Assembly (NCBI GenBank): GCA_019638595.1
Contig: JAHBTJ010000025.1
Span: forward strand, 1-64,000
Source: Chitinophagaceae bacterium
Lineage (GTDB): Bacteria > Bacteroidota > Bacteroidia > Chitinophagales > Chitinophagaceae
Reading direction: 5' to 3'
DNA: 64,000 bases
The position numbers were made by a program, and so were the translations under genes. The notes under the pieces are model-generated. The model made no database searches. It worked only from the letters and a program-made list of their open reading frames with translations, and was not told where the DNA came from. Shown here in pieces: positions 48,778-58,407 of this stretch (the stretch's first letter is position 1; every line of letters starts with the position of its first letter).

Positions 48778-51273
48778 TCATCTTCTCTTTATCCATTTAT
48801 ACACTTCAAACCACAAGACAGATACCGCTGCGATTAAAAATGCCGTTCCCAATTCGGGGATGTTCAATCCTGTTACTTGAAAGAAACCGGCAAACAGGGG
48901 TATGTACAAGATGGCGAAAAGCAATAACAAAGTTATTCCCGTAATCATTGGGAACAGTTTATTCCTGTTTTTGAAACTATCAAACAGGCTGTACGTAAAC
49001 GAACGGTTGGTGTGGCTTAATAACACATTAGCAACGATTAGCGTAGTAAATACCATTGCTCTTGTAGTTTCTTCATTGCTTCCTTTTTGGACGGCAAATT
49101 GATAAGCGAACAAGACACCTGTTGTAATTAGCAATCCTTGAATAATACTGATGCTTAATTCTTTCCAGTTCAGAAAGGTTTCGGTCATTTTACGGGGTTT
49201 CCTTTGCATCGCATCTTTCTCTATGGGTTCGTTTTCATAAACAATGGAACAGGTAGGTCCCATAATCAGCTCCAGAAAAATAACGTGTACCGGTGTAAAA
49301 ATGTTCGGATACATCCAACCCAAAAACAAAGGCAGGGAAACGGTCAGAATAATGGGAATATGAATGGAAATAATGTACTGAATGGCTTTTTTGATATTGG
49401 CGTAAATCCTCCGCCCTGCTGCAATTCCTGTAATGAGTTTGTCCAAATCATCGTTGGTAATAACTAATGAAGCTGCTGCTTTGGCTATTTCCGTACCCTT
49501 ATTGCCCATAGCTACGCCAATATGAGCGGCTTTCAGGGCAGGTGCATCGTTTACGCCATCACCCAGCATTGCTACGATTTCTCCGGATTGTTTTAAGGCA
49601 TTGACAACAGCAAGTTTCGCTTCGGGAAACATGCGGGTAAACAGGGTAGTGTCTTTTGCGAGTGTCCTTAATTCGATTTCGGAATGATGTGTTATTTCAG
49701 AACCATTAACAGCCGGAGTATGATTGACAATACCCGCTTGCCGGGCAATGGCGTTTGTGGTGTCGGCATTGTCGCCTGTAATCACTTTTACTTTAATTCC
49801 GGCATCGTAAATCTTTTGGAATACCTGCTGAATATCCTTTTTAGGCGGGTCGTAAAAGACGGTAAATCCTAAAAATTCAAAGTCGAAATCCTGCTGTTTT
49901 CCGGGAAAATGGTTTCCTTCAAAATAACATTTGGCAACGCCCAGCACACGATAACCTTGTTGCCCAAAATCCTGAATTTGTTGACGCAAGTTTTCTTTTT
50001 CATTTTCAGAAAGTTGAGAAACCGCAAGAATAGCTTCGGGTGCGCCTTTGGTTGCAACAATGCGTTTTCCTGAACTGTTTTCAAAAAGGTGTGTCATCAT
50101 TGGCGGCTTTCCCTCCAGCGGATATTCGTGTATCATTTGAAAATCTTTTCTTAGGTCAGAAGTTTGTGTTTTCTCATATACTTTGTGCAGTGTTTTTTCC
50201 ATTGGGTCAAACGGCACGGGTTCGCTGCTCCACATTGCATATTGAATGAGTTCGGAGAGTTCCGGTACATTAAAATGCGTTTCATCAAACACCTGGTTGG
50301 TTTTATAATCAAAAAGAGCTTTCAGCCGCATCGAATTTTCGGTAATTGTTCCGGTTTTATCCGTACAGATGACAGTAGTGCTTCCCAGCGTTTCTACCAC
50401 GCTGCTTCGCTTGATGATAATGCCTTCACGCATCAGTTTCCACGCTCCCAATGCCATAAACGTAGTAAAAGCGACAGGAATTTCTTCGGGCAGAATAGAC
50501 ATTGCCAAAGTTAATCCCACCAACAAACTTTGAACAATATCTCTTGATTGCCAAAAGCTGTATGCCCAAACCATCAGAAAAACGACAATTCCGGCAATTG
50601 CCATTCCTTTTACAAATCTGGTAATCTGTATTTGCAGTGGCGAACGCTCTTCTTTGATATGCTGAATGGATGTACCGATTTTGCCCAGTTTTGTTTCCGC
50701 ACCGATTTTTTCGACCTTAAAAACCGCCAGTCCCGAAACCGTCAAAGTGCCGCTATATACTTTTTTGTCTTCGGTATCCTGGCTTTTGAACACCGAAAAA
50801 CTTTCTCCGGTAAGCGATGCTTCATTGACTGAGAAATCATTGCTGTGCATTATTTCGCCATCGGCATTAATCATTTTTCCTTCTTCCGTAATACACAAAT
50901 CGCCCACGGCAATTTCCCGGGTAGGAATGTGTATTACTTTTGAATTTCGGATAACGGTGCTGAGTGGCTCATTCAGTTTTTCCAATGCTTCCAATGCCTT
51001 TTTACTGCGGTTGTCCTGGTAGAAAGAGATGCCCGAAACAAGAATAATTGCTCCCAACATAAACAGGGCTTCGGAATAATTGCCCACCATAACATAAATC
51101 ACCGAAACGGCAATGAGCAAAAGCAGCATTGGTTCTTTCAGAATGTCAAATAACAGCGTGTACCAGGCACTTTTTTTGGTGTTTTCTGCCTGATTGAAAC
51201 CAAATTTTTCACGGGAGGTTTTTAGTTCCGCTTCCGTAAGACCGGAAAGCTGTTTTGGGATATTGTAAAACAT
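48778..51273 (-). CDS. Cation-translocating P-type ATPase
   Basis: This 831-residue P2-like ATPase has an N-terminal cation-ATPase domain (LSGLTEAELKTSREKFG), the actuator NEASLTGES (about 150-158), membrane helix 4 with LPEEIP (about 256), the phosphorylation site CTDKTGTITE (about 303-312, D305), the nucleotide domain (KGAPEAIL) and MLGDGVNDAPALKAAHIGVAMG (about 585-606). Helix 6 has ELIMGPTCSIVYENEP instead of the NLxxDxxPA of Ca2+ pumps, so the ion is not clear; no N-terminal CxxC heavy-metal domain is present. It closes the TetR-headed metal-efflux operon, 22 bp after the adaptor gene. Confidence 0.9.
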   Translation of the reverse strand: MFYNIPKQLSGLTEAELKTSREKFGFNQAENTKKSAWYTLLFDILKEPMLLLLIAVSVIYVMVGNYSEALFMLGAIILVSGISFYQDNRSKKALEALEKLNEPLSTVIRNSKVIHIPTREIAVGDLCITEEGKMINADGEIMHSNDFSVNEASLTGESFSVFKSQDTEDKKVYSGTLTVSGLAVFKVEKIGAETKLGKIGTSIQHIKEERSPLQIQITRFVKGMAIAGIVVFLMVWAYSFWQSRDIVQSLLVGLTLAMSILPEEIPVAFTTFMALGAWKLMREGIIIKRSSVVETLGSTTVICTDKTGTITENSMRLKALFDYKTNQVFDETHFNVPELSELIQYAMWSSEPVPFDPMEKTLHKVYEKTQTSDLRKDFQMIHEYPLEGKPPMMTHLFENSSGKRIVATKGAPEAILAVSQLSENEKENLRQQIQDFGQQGYRVLGVAKCYFEGNHFPGKQQDFDFEFLGFTVFYDPPKKDIQQVFQKIYDAGIKVKVITGDNADTTNAIARQAGIVNHTPAVNGSEITHHSEIELRTLAKDTTLFTRMFPEAKLAVVNALKQSGEIVAMLGDGVNDAPALKAAHIGVAMGNKGTEIAKAAASLVITNDDLDKLITGIAAGRRIYANIKKAIQYIISIHIPIILTVSLPLFLGWMYPNIFTPVHVIFLELIMGPTCSIVYENEPIEKDAMQRKPRKMTETFLNWKELSISIIQGLLITTGVLFAYQFAVQKGSNEETTRAMVFTTLIVANVLLSHTNRSFTYSLFDSFKNRNKLFPMITGITLLLLFAILYIPLFAGFFQVTGLNIPELGTAFLIAAVSVLWFEVYKWIKRR

Positions 51274-51295
51274 AATATTGTTGATTTTAATATTT

Positions 51296-52423
51296 CTACT
51301 CTTCGCTTTTATTCTTCATTGCCATCAGCAAAGTATAAGCTCCTTTTTGCACAATTTTGCTGTTCTTCAACACATCGGCATTGAGGATTTCTGTAAAACC
51401 ATCTCCGCTGCTTCCGGGTTCTATGGCTATCATTTCAAAACTGCCGGCATCTTTTTGTTTAAATACATAATGTTTCCCTTCAAAAGAAACGATACATTCA
51501 TCGGGTAAAGCAACGTTTTTTGTTTCCGGAATTTCGATTTCGGCATTCATATACATTCCCGGAATTAACGCAGCATTATAGTTGTCAAAATGAGCGTGTA
51601 TCTCAACGGCTCTGTCGTCTGAAATATTTTTTCCGATGAGAATAATTTTCCCTGAATATTTTTTGTCGGGTTTGTTATTGGTATAACTCCGCACCTGCAT
51701 TCCCACCTGAATTTTATCCCAGTCTTTTTCAAAAACTTTCAAATTCAAATGAATATTTCTTGGGTCAACTAACTCAAATAACACATCTGACGGACTAATA
51801 TATTTGCCTGTATTGACCAAAACCTGGGTTACATATCCATCAAAAGGAGCGTAAATATTGACGGTTCTCCTAATGTTATTCACAGTTATCTGATTTGGAT
51901 TGATATGAATGAGTTGCAGTTTTTGTTCCAAAGCGGCAAGCGTAGCTTCCAAAATCCGGTAATCTGCCTGTGCCTGTTGGAAAACCTTATCACTGCTGGC
52001 TTTGCTCTGGTTGAGTTCCTTTTGGCGGTTGTATTCTTCCCTTGCATTTTGCAATTGTGCTTTTACGGTAAGATAATCCTGCTGCAATTGGATATACTGG
52101 TTGTCTTCTAATGTTACCAATACTTCACCTTTTTTGAAGTGCATACCGGGCAATAGCTTGGTAGATTGTACTCTTCCACCCAAAGCACTGCTTACAGAAA
52201 CCAGATTTTGTGGCGGTACATCTATTGTGCCGTTCAGCCGGAGCGTGTGGTGGATATTTTTTTCCTGCAATTCCGTAGTACTCAATTGAAAATTTTGGAG
52301 TTGTTCGTTGCTTAATGAAATATGATTTTCATTGGCTGAATTGGGCTGTTTTTCTTGTTCTTGTTGGCTGTTTTTACACCCGAAAAAAAACAAACTCAAT
52401 AGAACGATAATTATATTTTTCAT
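51296..52423 (-). CDS. Heavy-metal RND efflux adaptor lipoprotein (CzcB/CusB type)
   Basis: This 375-residue membrane fusion protein has a lipoprotein signal (IIIVLLSLFFFGCKNSQQ, Cys about 16), a lipoyl-like segment (LGGRVQSTKLLPGMHFKKGEVLVTLED), a helical hairpin (about 115-165), the barrel (IYAPFDGYVTQVLVNTGKYI) and a C-terminal membrane-proximal domain. It lies 7 bp after the large CzcA-type gene. It should couple that pump to its outer-membrane part, which here is fused to the pump. Confidence 0.92.
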   Translation of the reverse strand: MKNIIIVLLSLFFFGCKNSQQEQEKQPNSANENHISLSNEQLQNFQLSTTELQEKNIHHTLRLNGTIDVPPQNLVSVSSALGGRVQSTKLLPGMHFKKGEVLVTLEDNQYIQLQQDYLTVKAQLQNAREEYNRQKELNQSKASSDKVFQQAQADYRILEATLAALEQKLQLIHINPNQITVNNIRRTVNIYAPFDGYVTQVLVNTGKYISPSDVLFELVDPRNIHLNLKVFEKDWDKIQVGMQVRSYTNNKPDKKYSGKIILIGKNISDDRAVEIHAHFDNYNAALIPGMYMNAEIEIPETKNVALPDECIVSFEGKHYVFKQKDAGSFEMIAIEPGSSGDGFTEILNADVLKNSKIVQKGAYTLLMAMKNKSEE

Positions 52424-52430
52424 TGTTTTT

Positions 52431-55400
52431 TTATTTTGAAATGAGATAAAGAATAGTGATGGCTGTTTGATTTAATTGTGCCACAGCCTGATAATAGTTG
52501 GTTTGAATTTGTGTTGCCTGATTGTTCAAAAGCACCCAATCCAAATAATTGATTTCTCCATTGGCAAATTGTTCTTTTGCCGTTTTAAAAATCTGTTCTG
52601 CCTGCGGAAGTTGCTTGTTTTGGAAATTCTCAACAATCGCTTTTTGCATTTGATAAGAACCCAAAGCCGACCGGTATTCCGTTTCTAATTGAGCTTTTTT
52701 GACCAATTGCTCGTTTTCGTAAAAAGCAATTTTTTGCTCCTCTGCTTTTATATTCGCTTTTTGTCCGCTTGCAAAAATGGGAACGCCAATGCCAATGGCA
52801 ACAACATTATAACGGTGCCGGTCAATTTCTCTAAAACTTTGGTTGTAATAAGAAAGCGATAAATCGGGCAGAAGTTTTGATTTTTCCAATCGTACCTGCA
52901 ATTTGGATTGCTCAATTTCCTGTTGGGATAGCTCAATCAAAGGATGATTTTCTATTGAAGTATCATTAGATAGCAATCCTATATCAATGATAAAATTATC
53001 GGCTGTCGGTTCATATCTTATATCTGAATTGAGTAACCATTGCAATTGAATTTTTGCTAAGTCAATTTCATTTTCCAACCATTTTAATTGATTGGAAATA
53101 TTCTCGTACTGTACTTCTGCGGTTGTTTTTTCCAAAATATTTCCTGCACCTTTTTCAAAACGCAATTTGTTTTTTTCTAAAAACTCTGCATAGAGTGTAT
53201 TCGTTTTACTAAGGATTTTTTTCTGCTCATTCAGCAATAAAATCTGATAGAAAATTTGAGTAACTAACTTTCCTGTTTCTATTTTGGACAGCTTGGTTTG
53301 GGTTATTGCCTTTTGCCATTCCTGTTCCAATACTTTTTTTTGATTACTGTAAACCGCAGGAAAATTGATACTTTGCGTTATTCCAAATTTGTTATCAAAA
53401 GCAGCTGTGTTTATTTGTCCCAATTCTGTTGTCAGGTTAGCTTGCGGAATGTTGAGATAAGACGCTTTCTTCTTTGCCTGATAGCTTTCCAACAGTTCAT
53501 TGCTTTTGATGGAAAGACTATTTTTATCCGCCATTTCCAAAGCTTGTTCCAAAGTGATGTTTTGGGCAAAAAGCGGTATCTGGATTAAAAGAACGATGAT
53601 GCTTATCACTGATTTTTTGGATAATTTCATCTTTTTTAAATTTATTTTTTCAAACTGAATAAATAAAGCAGGCAAAACAAACAGCGTTAAAAAAGTAGCA
53701 ATCAATAAACCGCCAATCACCACCGTTGCCAAAGGTTTTTGCACTTCTGCACCTGCACCGTTGCTCAAAGCCATTGGCAAGAAACCTAATGAAGCCACAA
53801 AAGCCGTCATCAATACCGGTCGCAGTCTGGTTTTTGTTCCGTTTAGAACCACTTTTTCTAAATCTTGTTCTCCGGCTTTTTTCAATCGGTTAAATTCGGC
53901 TATCAATACAATACCGTTTAGCACCGCTACGCCAAACAAGGCAATAAAACCAATACCGGCACTGATGCTGAAAGGCATTCCCCGCAATGCCAACAGGAAA
54001 ATACCGCCAATGGCAGAAAGCGGAATGGCAGTGTAAATCAATAAACTTTCTTTTACTGATTTGAAAGCAAAAAATAATAACAGAAAAATCAAAGCCAGGG
54101 ATACCGGTACGGCAATCATTAAACGGTCTTTTGCCTGGTTGAGGTTTTCAAAAGCTCCGCCATAAGTGATATAATATCCCGGTGAAAAGTGCAGTTGTTG
54201 TTCTGTTTTTTTACTCAGTTCGTTTACGATGCTCTGCACATCTCTGCCTCGCACATTAAAGCCGATGACAATCCTCCGTTTAGCATCTTCTCTTTGTATC
54301 TGAGCCGGTCCGGTGATGATGTCCACATTTGCTACCTGGTACAAAGGTATCTGAGTGCCTTTGGGCGTTGGGATGAGCAGGTTGCGAATATCGTTCAGGT
54401 TTTCTCTTTGTTTTTCGTCTAATCGAACGACCAAATCAAAACACTTTTCTCCTTCGTACACTTTGCCGGCACTTTGCCCTGCAAAAGCAGTATTCACCAC
54501 TTTATTGACCTCTTTAATATTCAGTCCGAATTGCGCCATACCGGCTCGGTTGAATTGAACCACTACTTGCGACATTCCCGTTACGGGTTCGATATACAAA
54601 TCCTCTGCACCCTTTACCGTTTTAATGATAGTGCCTAACTGAGTCGCATAATGAGCCAGACTATCTAAATTTTCTCCAAAAATCTTGCACACCACATCTT
54701 GTCTTGCACCTGTCATCAATTCATTAAAACGCATTTGCACCGGATATTGAAACCCTGTACTGATACCGGGTACAGCTTCCAATGATTTTGTCATTTTCTC
54801 TGCCAATTCAGGGAAAGTTTTAGCCGAAGTCCATTCTTTTTTGTTTTTTAAAATCACCATCATATCGCTGGCTTCCATCGGCATAGGGTCGGTAGGCACT
54901 TCGCCACTTCCGATTTTTGTAACCACTTTTTCCACTTCGGGATATTGTGATTTCAAAATATGAGCAGCTTTTTGGGTGTATTCGATGGTGGTGCTCAGGT
55001 TGCTGCCGGTTAAAACACGTGTGTCCACTGCAAAATCGCCTTCTTCCAAGGAGGGAATAAACTCACCGCCTAATCTTGATAAAATAAAAATGGCTATCAC
55101 AAAAAGTACAGCTACCGATGCGATGATTGCTTTTGGAAAATACAGCACCTTTTTCAATATGTTTTGATGAGCATTTTCCAACTTTGCCATTGCTCTGTCC
55201 GACAGGTTGGGCTTGTGTTTCAGCTTCCTGCTCAATACCAATGAACTCATCATCGGGATATAAGTAAGCGAAAGAATAAATGCACCAATCAAAGCAAAAG
55301 AAACGGTTTGTGCCATCGGTTTGAACATCTTGCCTTCTATACCTTGTAAGCTAAAAATCGGCAAGTAAACAATCAGGATAATAATCTGACCAAATACAGC

Positions 55401-56753
55401 ACTGTTCACCATTTTGGAAGCTGAGCTTTTGACCTGTTTATTCATTTCCGATTGGCTGATTTTAGGCAGAATTTCATATTTTTTACCGTGATGCAGCTGA
55501 TGCAGCACCGCTTCGACAATAATAACAGCACCATCTACAATTAAACCGAAATCCAAAGCTCCCAAGCTCATCAGGTTGCCGCTCACTCCAAAAACATTCA
55601 TCATAATAATGGCAAACAACATCGCCAAAGGAATGACGGATGCCACCAGTAAGCCCGCCCGTAAATTGCCAAGGAACAACACCAACACAAAAATCACAAT
55701 CAATGCACCTTCTGCCAAATTGGTTTCAATCGTATGAATGGCATTGTTTACCATTTTGGTACGGTCTAAAAAAGGTTCGATGACCACACCTTCGGGCAAT
55801 GTTTTTTCGATGAGTGCAATTCTTTCTTTTACATTTTTGATGACATCATTACTGTTAGCACCTTTCAGCATCATCACCACCGCACCGGCTACTTCGCCTT
55901 CATCGTTATAGGTCATAGCTCCGTAGCGTGTGGCATAGCCGATATTCAATGTAGCCACGTCTTTCAGCAAAACAGGAATACCGTCTGAGGTGGATTTTAC
56001 GGCAATGTTTTCAATGTCCTCTTTATTTCCAATCAAACCTTCACTCCGGATAAATAAAACAGTCGGACCTTTTTCAATGTATGCGCCACCGGTATTTTGG
56101 TTGTTGTTTTCTAATGCCTGAAAAATATCATTGATAGTCAGGTTGAAGGATTGCAGTTTTTGGCTATTAACCGCTATTGTGTATTGTTTTAGTTTGCCGC
56201 CAAAACTGCTGACCTCTGCCACGCCTTTCACACCCAGCAACTGTCTTCTGACAATCCAATCCTGAATGGTACGTAACTCGGTAACATCGTATTTGTTTTC
56301 GTAGCCGGTTTTTGCCCGAACTACATACTGGTAGATTTCGCCCAATCCGGTGGAAATAGGTCCTAATTCAGGACTGCCAACACCTTCCGGAATTTCGTCT
56401 TTTACGGATTGTAATCTTTCGGCAACCTGTTGTCTTGCCCAATACACATCAATATCGTCATCAAAAACAAGGGTTACTAATGACAAGCCGAAGCGTGAAA
56501 AACTCCTGATTTCGTGAATACCGGCAATATTACTGCTTGCTTGTTCTATCGGGAAAGTAACCAATCGCTCAATATCGGTCGCTCCCAAAGCCGGAGCTAC
56601 GGTGATGACCTGCACTTGGTTATTGGTAATATCGGGAACGGCATCAATCGGCAGTTTGGTAGTTTCATACACACCAAAGATGACAAGGGCAGCCGTAAAC
56701 AGCCCTATGATGAGTTTATTCCTTACGGAAAACCCGATGATTTTATTCAGCAT
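52431..56753 (-). CDS. CzcA/CusA heavy-metal RND pump fused to a TolC-like outer-membrane domain
   Basis: This 1440-residue protein has about 1030 residues of heavy-metal RND permease (FSVRNKLIIGLFTAALVIFGVYETT; LDFGLIVDGAVIIVEAVLHQLHHG in helix 4; FIALFGVAVLNGIVLIAEFNRL near 950) followed by an internal signal-like segment (VISIIVLLIQIPLFAQNITLEQALEMADKN, about 1043-1072). The last about 370 residues have OEP/TolC character with coiled coils. In most bacteria these are two genes (czcA, czcC); the fused form is known in Bacteroidota. It should export divalent or monovalent metals from the periplasm or cytosol. The metal is not readable from sequence. Confidence 0.92.
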   Translation of the reverse strand: MLNKIIGFSVRNKLIIGLFTAALVIFGVYETTKLPIDAVPDITNNQVQVITVAPALGATDIERLVTFPIEQASSNIAGIHEIRSFSRFGLSLVTLVFDDDIDVYWARQQVAERLQSVKDEIPEGVGSPELGPISTGLGEIYQYVVRAKTGYENKYDVTELRTIQDWIVRRQLLGVKGVAEVSSFGGKLKQYTIAVNSQKLQSFNLTINDIFQALENNNQNTGGAYIEKGPTVLFIRSEGLIGNKEDIENIAVKSTSDGIPVLLKDVATLNIGYATRYGAMTYNDEGEVAGAVVMMLKGANSNDVIKNVKERIALIEKTLPEGVVIEPFLDRTKMVNNAIHTIETNLAEGALIVIFVLVLFLGNLRAGLLVASVIPLAMLFAIIMMNVFGVSGNLMSLGALDFGLIVDGAVIIVEAVLHQLHHGKKYEILPKISQSEMNKQVKSSASKMVNSAVFGQIIILIVYLPIFSLQGIEGKMFKPMAQTVSFALIGAFILSLTYIPMMSSLVLSRKLKHKPNLSDRAMAKLENAHQNILKKVLYFPKAIIASVAVLFVIAIFILSRLGGEFIPSLEEGDFAVDTRVLTGSNLSTTIEYTQKAAHILKSQYPEVEKVVTKIGSGEVPTDPMPMEASDMMVILKNKKEWTSAKTFPELAEKMTKSLEAVPGISTGFQYPVQMRFNELMTGARQDVVCKIFGENLDSLAHYATQLGTIIKTVKGAEDLYIEPVTGMSQVVVQFNRAGMAQFGLNIKEVNKVVNTAFAGQSAGKVYEGEKCFDLVVRLDEKQRENLNDIRNLLIPTPKGTQIPLYQVANVDIITGPAQIQREDAKRRIVIGFNVRGRDVQSIVNELSKKTEQQLHFSPGYYITYGGAFENLNQAKDRLMIAVPVSLALIFLLLFFAFKSVKESLLIYTAIPLSAIGGIFLLALRGMPFSISAGIGFIALFGVAVLNGIVLIAEFNRLKKAGEQDLEKVVLNGTKTRLRPVLMTAFVASLGFLPMALSNGAGAEVQKPLATVVIGGLLIATFLTLFVLPALFIQFEKINLKKMKLSKKSVISIIVLLIQIPLFAQNITLEQALEMADKNSLSIKSNELLESYQAKKKASYLNIPQANLTTELGQINTAAFDNKFGITQSINFPAVYSNQKKVLEQEWQKAITQTKLSKIETGKLVTQIFYQILLLNEQKKILSKTNTLYAEFLEKNKLRFEKGAGNILEKTTAEVQYENISNQLKWLENEIDLAKIQLQWLLNSDIRYEPTADNFIIDIGLLSNDTSIENHPLIELSQQEIEQSKLQVRLEKSKLLPDLSLSYYNQSFREIDRHRYNVVAIGIGVPIFASGQKANIKAEEQKIAFYENEQLVKKAQLETEYRSALGSYQMQKAIVENFQNKQLPQAEQIFKTAKEQFANGEINYLDWVLLNNQATQIQTNYYQAVAQLNQTAITILYLISK

Positions 56754-56833
56754 AATTCATTTAATTAATCGTTTTGAAAAATGTACGATAGCGATATGCA
56801 CATCAAAATGCTTATCGCTCTTTCAAAAAAAGA

Positions 56834-57217
56834 TTAACTAAAACGAGGCGGTTGCCAGATACCATTCAGATAAGCATTGGCATAATTAGATTGAAGATAA
56901 GCGGGAATGATTGTATTATCTTCGGGGAAGAATTGTTTGTGTAACGAAAATATCGGATTGGGAATAAGTGAAATTACAGACCCAGAGTGTGTATTTAATG
57001 TTTTAAAAGGCAGATTATCGTGATGGTGATTATTGTGCTGATGATTGACGGTTCCCTTATAATGTTCTGCTAAAAAATGAATAAATGAAATAGCAGTTTC
57101 TTCTTGTTTATGTTCAGTATAATGCTGAATTAACAATGGCAATTTCAATAACTCTCCAAATGCTGTATTAGCACTTAAAAAGATAAAAAGAAATGATATT
57201 ACCAAAAGCCGTTTCAT
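56834..57217 (-). CDS. Small His-rich exported protein of the metal-efflux operon
   Basis: This 127-residue protein has a signal peptide (LLVISFLFIFLSANTAFG) and a His-rich centre (NHQHNNHHHDN, about 62-72) that should bind metal in the periplasm. The remainder has no motif I know. It sits 80 bp before the czcA-type gene. Genes of this size and character are common in front of Bacteroidota czc operons; a metal buffer or donor role is likely but inferred. Confidence 0.75.
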   Translation of the reverse strand: MKRLLVISFLFIFLSANTAFGELLKLPLLIQHYTEHKQEETAISFIHFLAEHYKGTVNHQHNNHHHDNLPFKTLNTHSGSVISLIPNPIFSLHKQFFPEDNTIIPAYLQSNYANAYLNGIWQPPRFS

Positions 57218-57235
57218 AATGCAAAATTATACTTT

Positions 57236-57691
57236 TTAATTAAAATACTTATGATATTCCTGATACGAATGTTGCAGGTGCAAAACGGTTTCATTTGCTT
57301 TTGCTGCATCTGTTTCTTCTTCTAAGGCCTTCACTATTTCAAGGTGCGGATGCAGCCATTTGTGCAGTTCATCGTGGCTTTTTCCACCCATTGTACAGCT
57401 TTTTATGAGCTGGTTGTTTTGCTCTTTTACCTGTTGAGCTAATGCTTTATAATCTGTCTGATTATTCTGGATATAAGAATTTACCAATTCTTCGCCTTTC
57501 AATACAAAGGGTTTCATTTCTTCGTTCACCAACCATTTTTCACCATTGTTGAGTTCAATAGCTTCGGAACTTTCATCGTGTTGATGTTCTGTGTGATTTT
57601 CTGTTTCCTGATGTGTAGTTGATTTTTCAGTGGAATTATTACAGCTCCACAAAAGCATAAGGCTCATTCCAAATACAATTACTTTTTTCAT
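57236..57691 (-). CDS. Small lipoprotein of the metal-efflux operon
   Basis: This 151-residue lipoprotein (MSLMLLWSCNNS, Cys about 17) has a His/Glu-rich linker (HQETENHTEHQHDESS, about 26-41) followed by a helical domain with MKPFVLKGEELVNSY, SCTMGGKSHDELHKWLHPHLEIVKAL and a final HLQHSYQEYHKYF. Several Met, Cys and His residues could bind copper, silver or zinc. It is between tetR (7 bp) and the His-rich protein gene (18 bp). Function is inferred from composition and position. Confidence 0.75.
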   Translation of the reverse strand: MKKVIVFGMSLMLLWSCNNSTEKSTTHQETENHTEHQHDESSEAIELNNGEKWLVNEEMKPFVLKGEELVNSYIQNNQTDYKALAQQVKEQNNQLIKSCTMGGKSHDELHKWLHPHLEIVKALEEETDAAKANETVLHLQHSYQEYHKYFN

Positions 57692-57698
57692 ATCTCAA

Positions 57699-58289
57699 TT
57701 ATTTTTTTTCAATCATTTTTAAAATTCCCTCCAAAACTGCTTTCCCGTCTTTCATCAGGTTGGATTTATGCCCTGACAATTTCCATTTCAATACGGTCAT
57801 TCTCATTCCTCCAAGTATAATAGTGGTAAGCGTGGAAGCATTGATTAGCTTGCCGTATTGCTCTGCTTTTTGTCCTTTTTCAATGTTTGCATTGACATAT
57901 TGGTGCATTAATTCCATTATTTCGGAAACTTTATAACTCAATCCCTCATCATAATGAAAAATACTTTCCGCAAAAATGACACTAACAATCGCAGGCTTAT
58001 CTGTAAAGGTTTGCAGTTGCGATTTAAAAATATCCCTCAATTCATCTCCTGCCGTTGCGTTAGGATTTACAGGAATGTTACTTATGCGGTTTTTCATTCC
58101 TGTTATGAAATAGTTGAGCAAACCAAGTAAAATATCATTCTTGCTTTTAAAATGACGGTATAAAGCCGGTTCGGATAAACCAATATCGGCAGCCAGCGTT
58201 TTGATAGTCAGGTTTTGAATACCGTAAGCATCAATCCGAGCCGTTGCGGCTTCCATTATTTCTATTTGCCTGTCTGTGAACTTTTCCAT
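57699..58289 (-). CDS. TetR/AcrR-family repressor of the metal-efflux operon
   Basis: This 196-residue protein has an N-terminal TetR helix-turn-helix (IMEAATARIDAYGIQNLTIKTLAADIGLSEPALYRHFKSKNDILLGL, about 10-56) and an all-helical ligand domain. It is the first gene of a six-gene leftward operon ending with the P-type ATPase. A GTTAG-N6-CTAAC site sits between its -33 and -7 boxes, and the same site is in front of the cupin/RND operon, so it probably represses both. The ligand is unknown. Confidence 0.9.
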   Translation of the reverse strand: MEKFTDRQIEIMEAATARIDAYGIQNLTIKTLAADIGLSEPALYRHFKSKNDILLGLLNYFITGMKNRISNIPVNPNATAGDELRDIFKSQLQTFTDKPAIVSVIFAESIFHYDEGLSYKVSEIMELMHQYVNANIEKGQKAEQYGKLINASTLTTIILGGMRMTVLKWKLSGHKSNLMKDGKAVLEGILKMIEKK

Positions 58290-58296
58290 ATTACCC

Positions 58297-58338
58297 GTTC
58301 GCTAACAAAATTGTGTTAGTTAGCGTTTACTAACAAAG
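58297..58338 (-). promoter_or_regulatory. tetR promoter with embedded operator
   Basis: On the minus strand a TTTG -33 box (58338-58335) is followed after 20 nt by CAATTTTG (58314-58307), one base off the -7 consensus TAnnTTTG. Between them, GTTAGTAAACGCTAAC (58334-58319) is the operator-like repeat. A further half-site, GTTAGCG (58305-58299), lies downstream of the -7 box. Repressor binding would cover the whole promoter. Confidence 0.65.
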
Positions 58339-58407
58339 GTAGTGATACTTTTTTATTTAGCAATATTTCTTCAAGAAAAGGATATTGTCATCCAATACTA
58401 TCATTCT

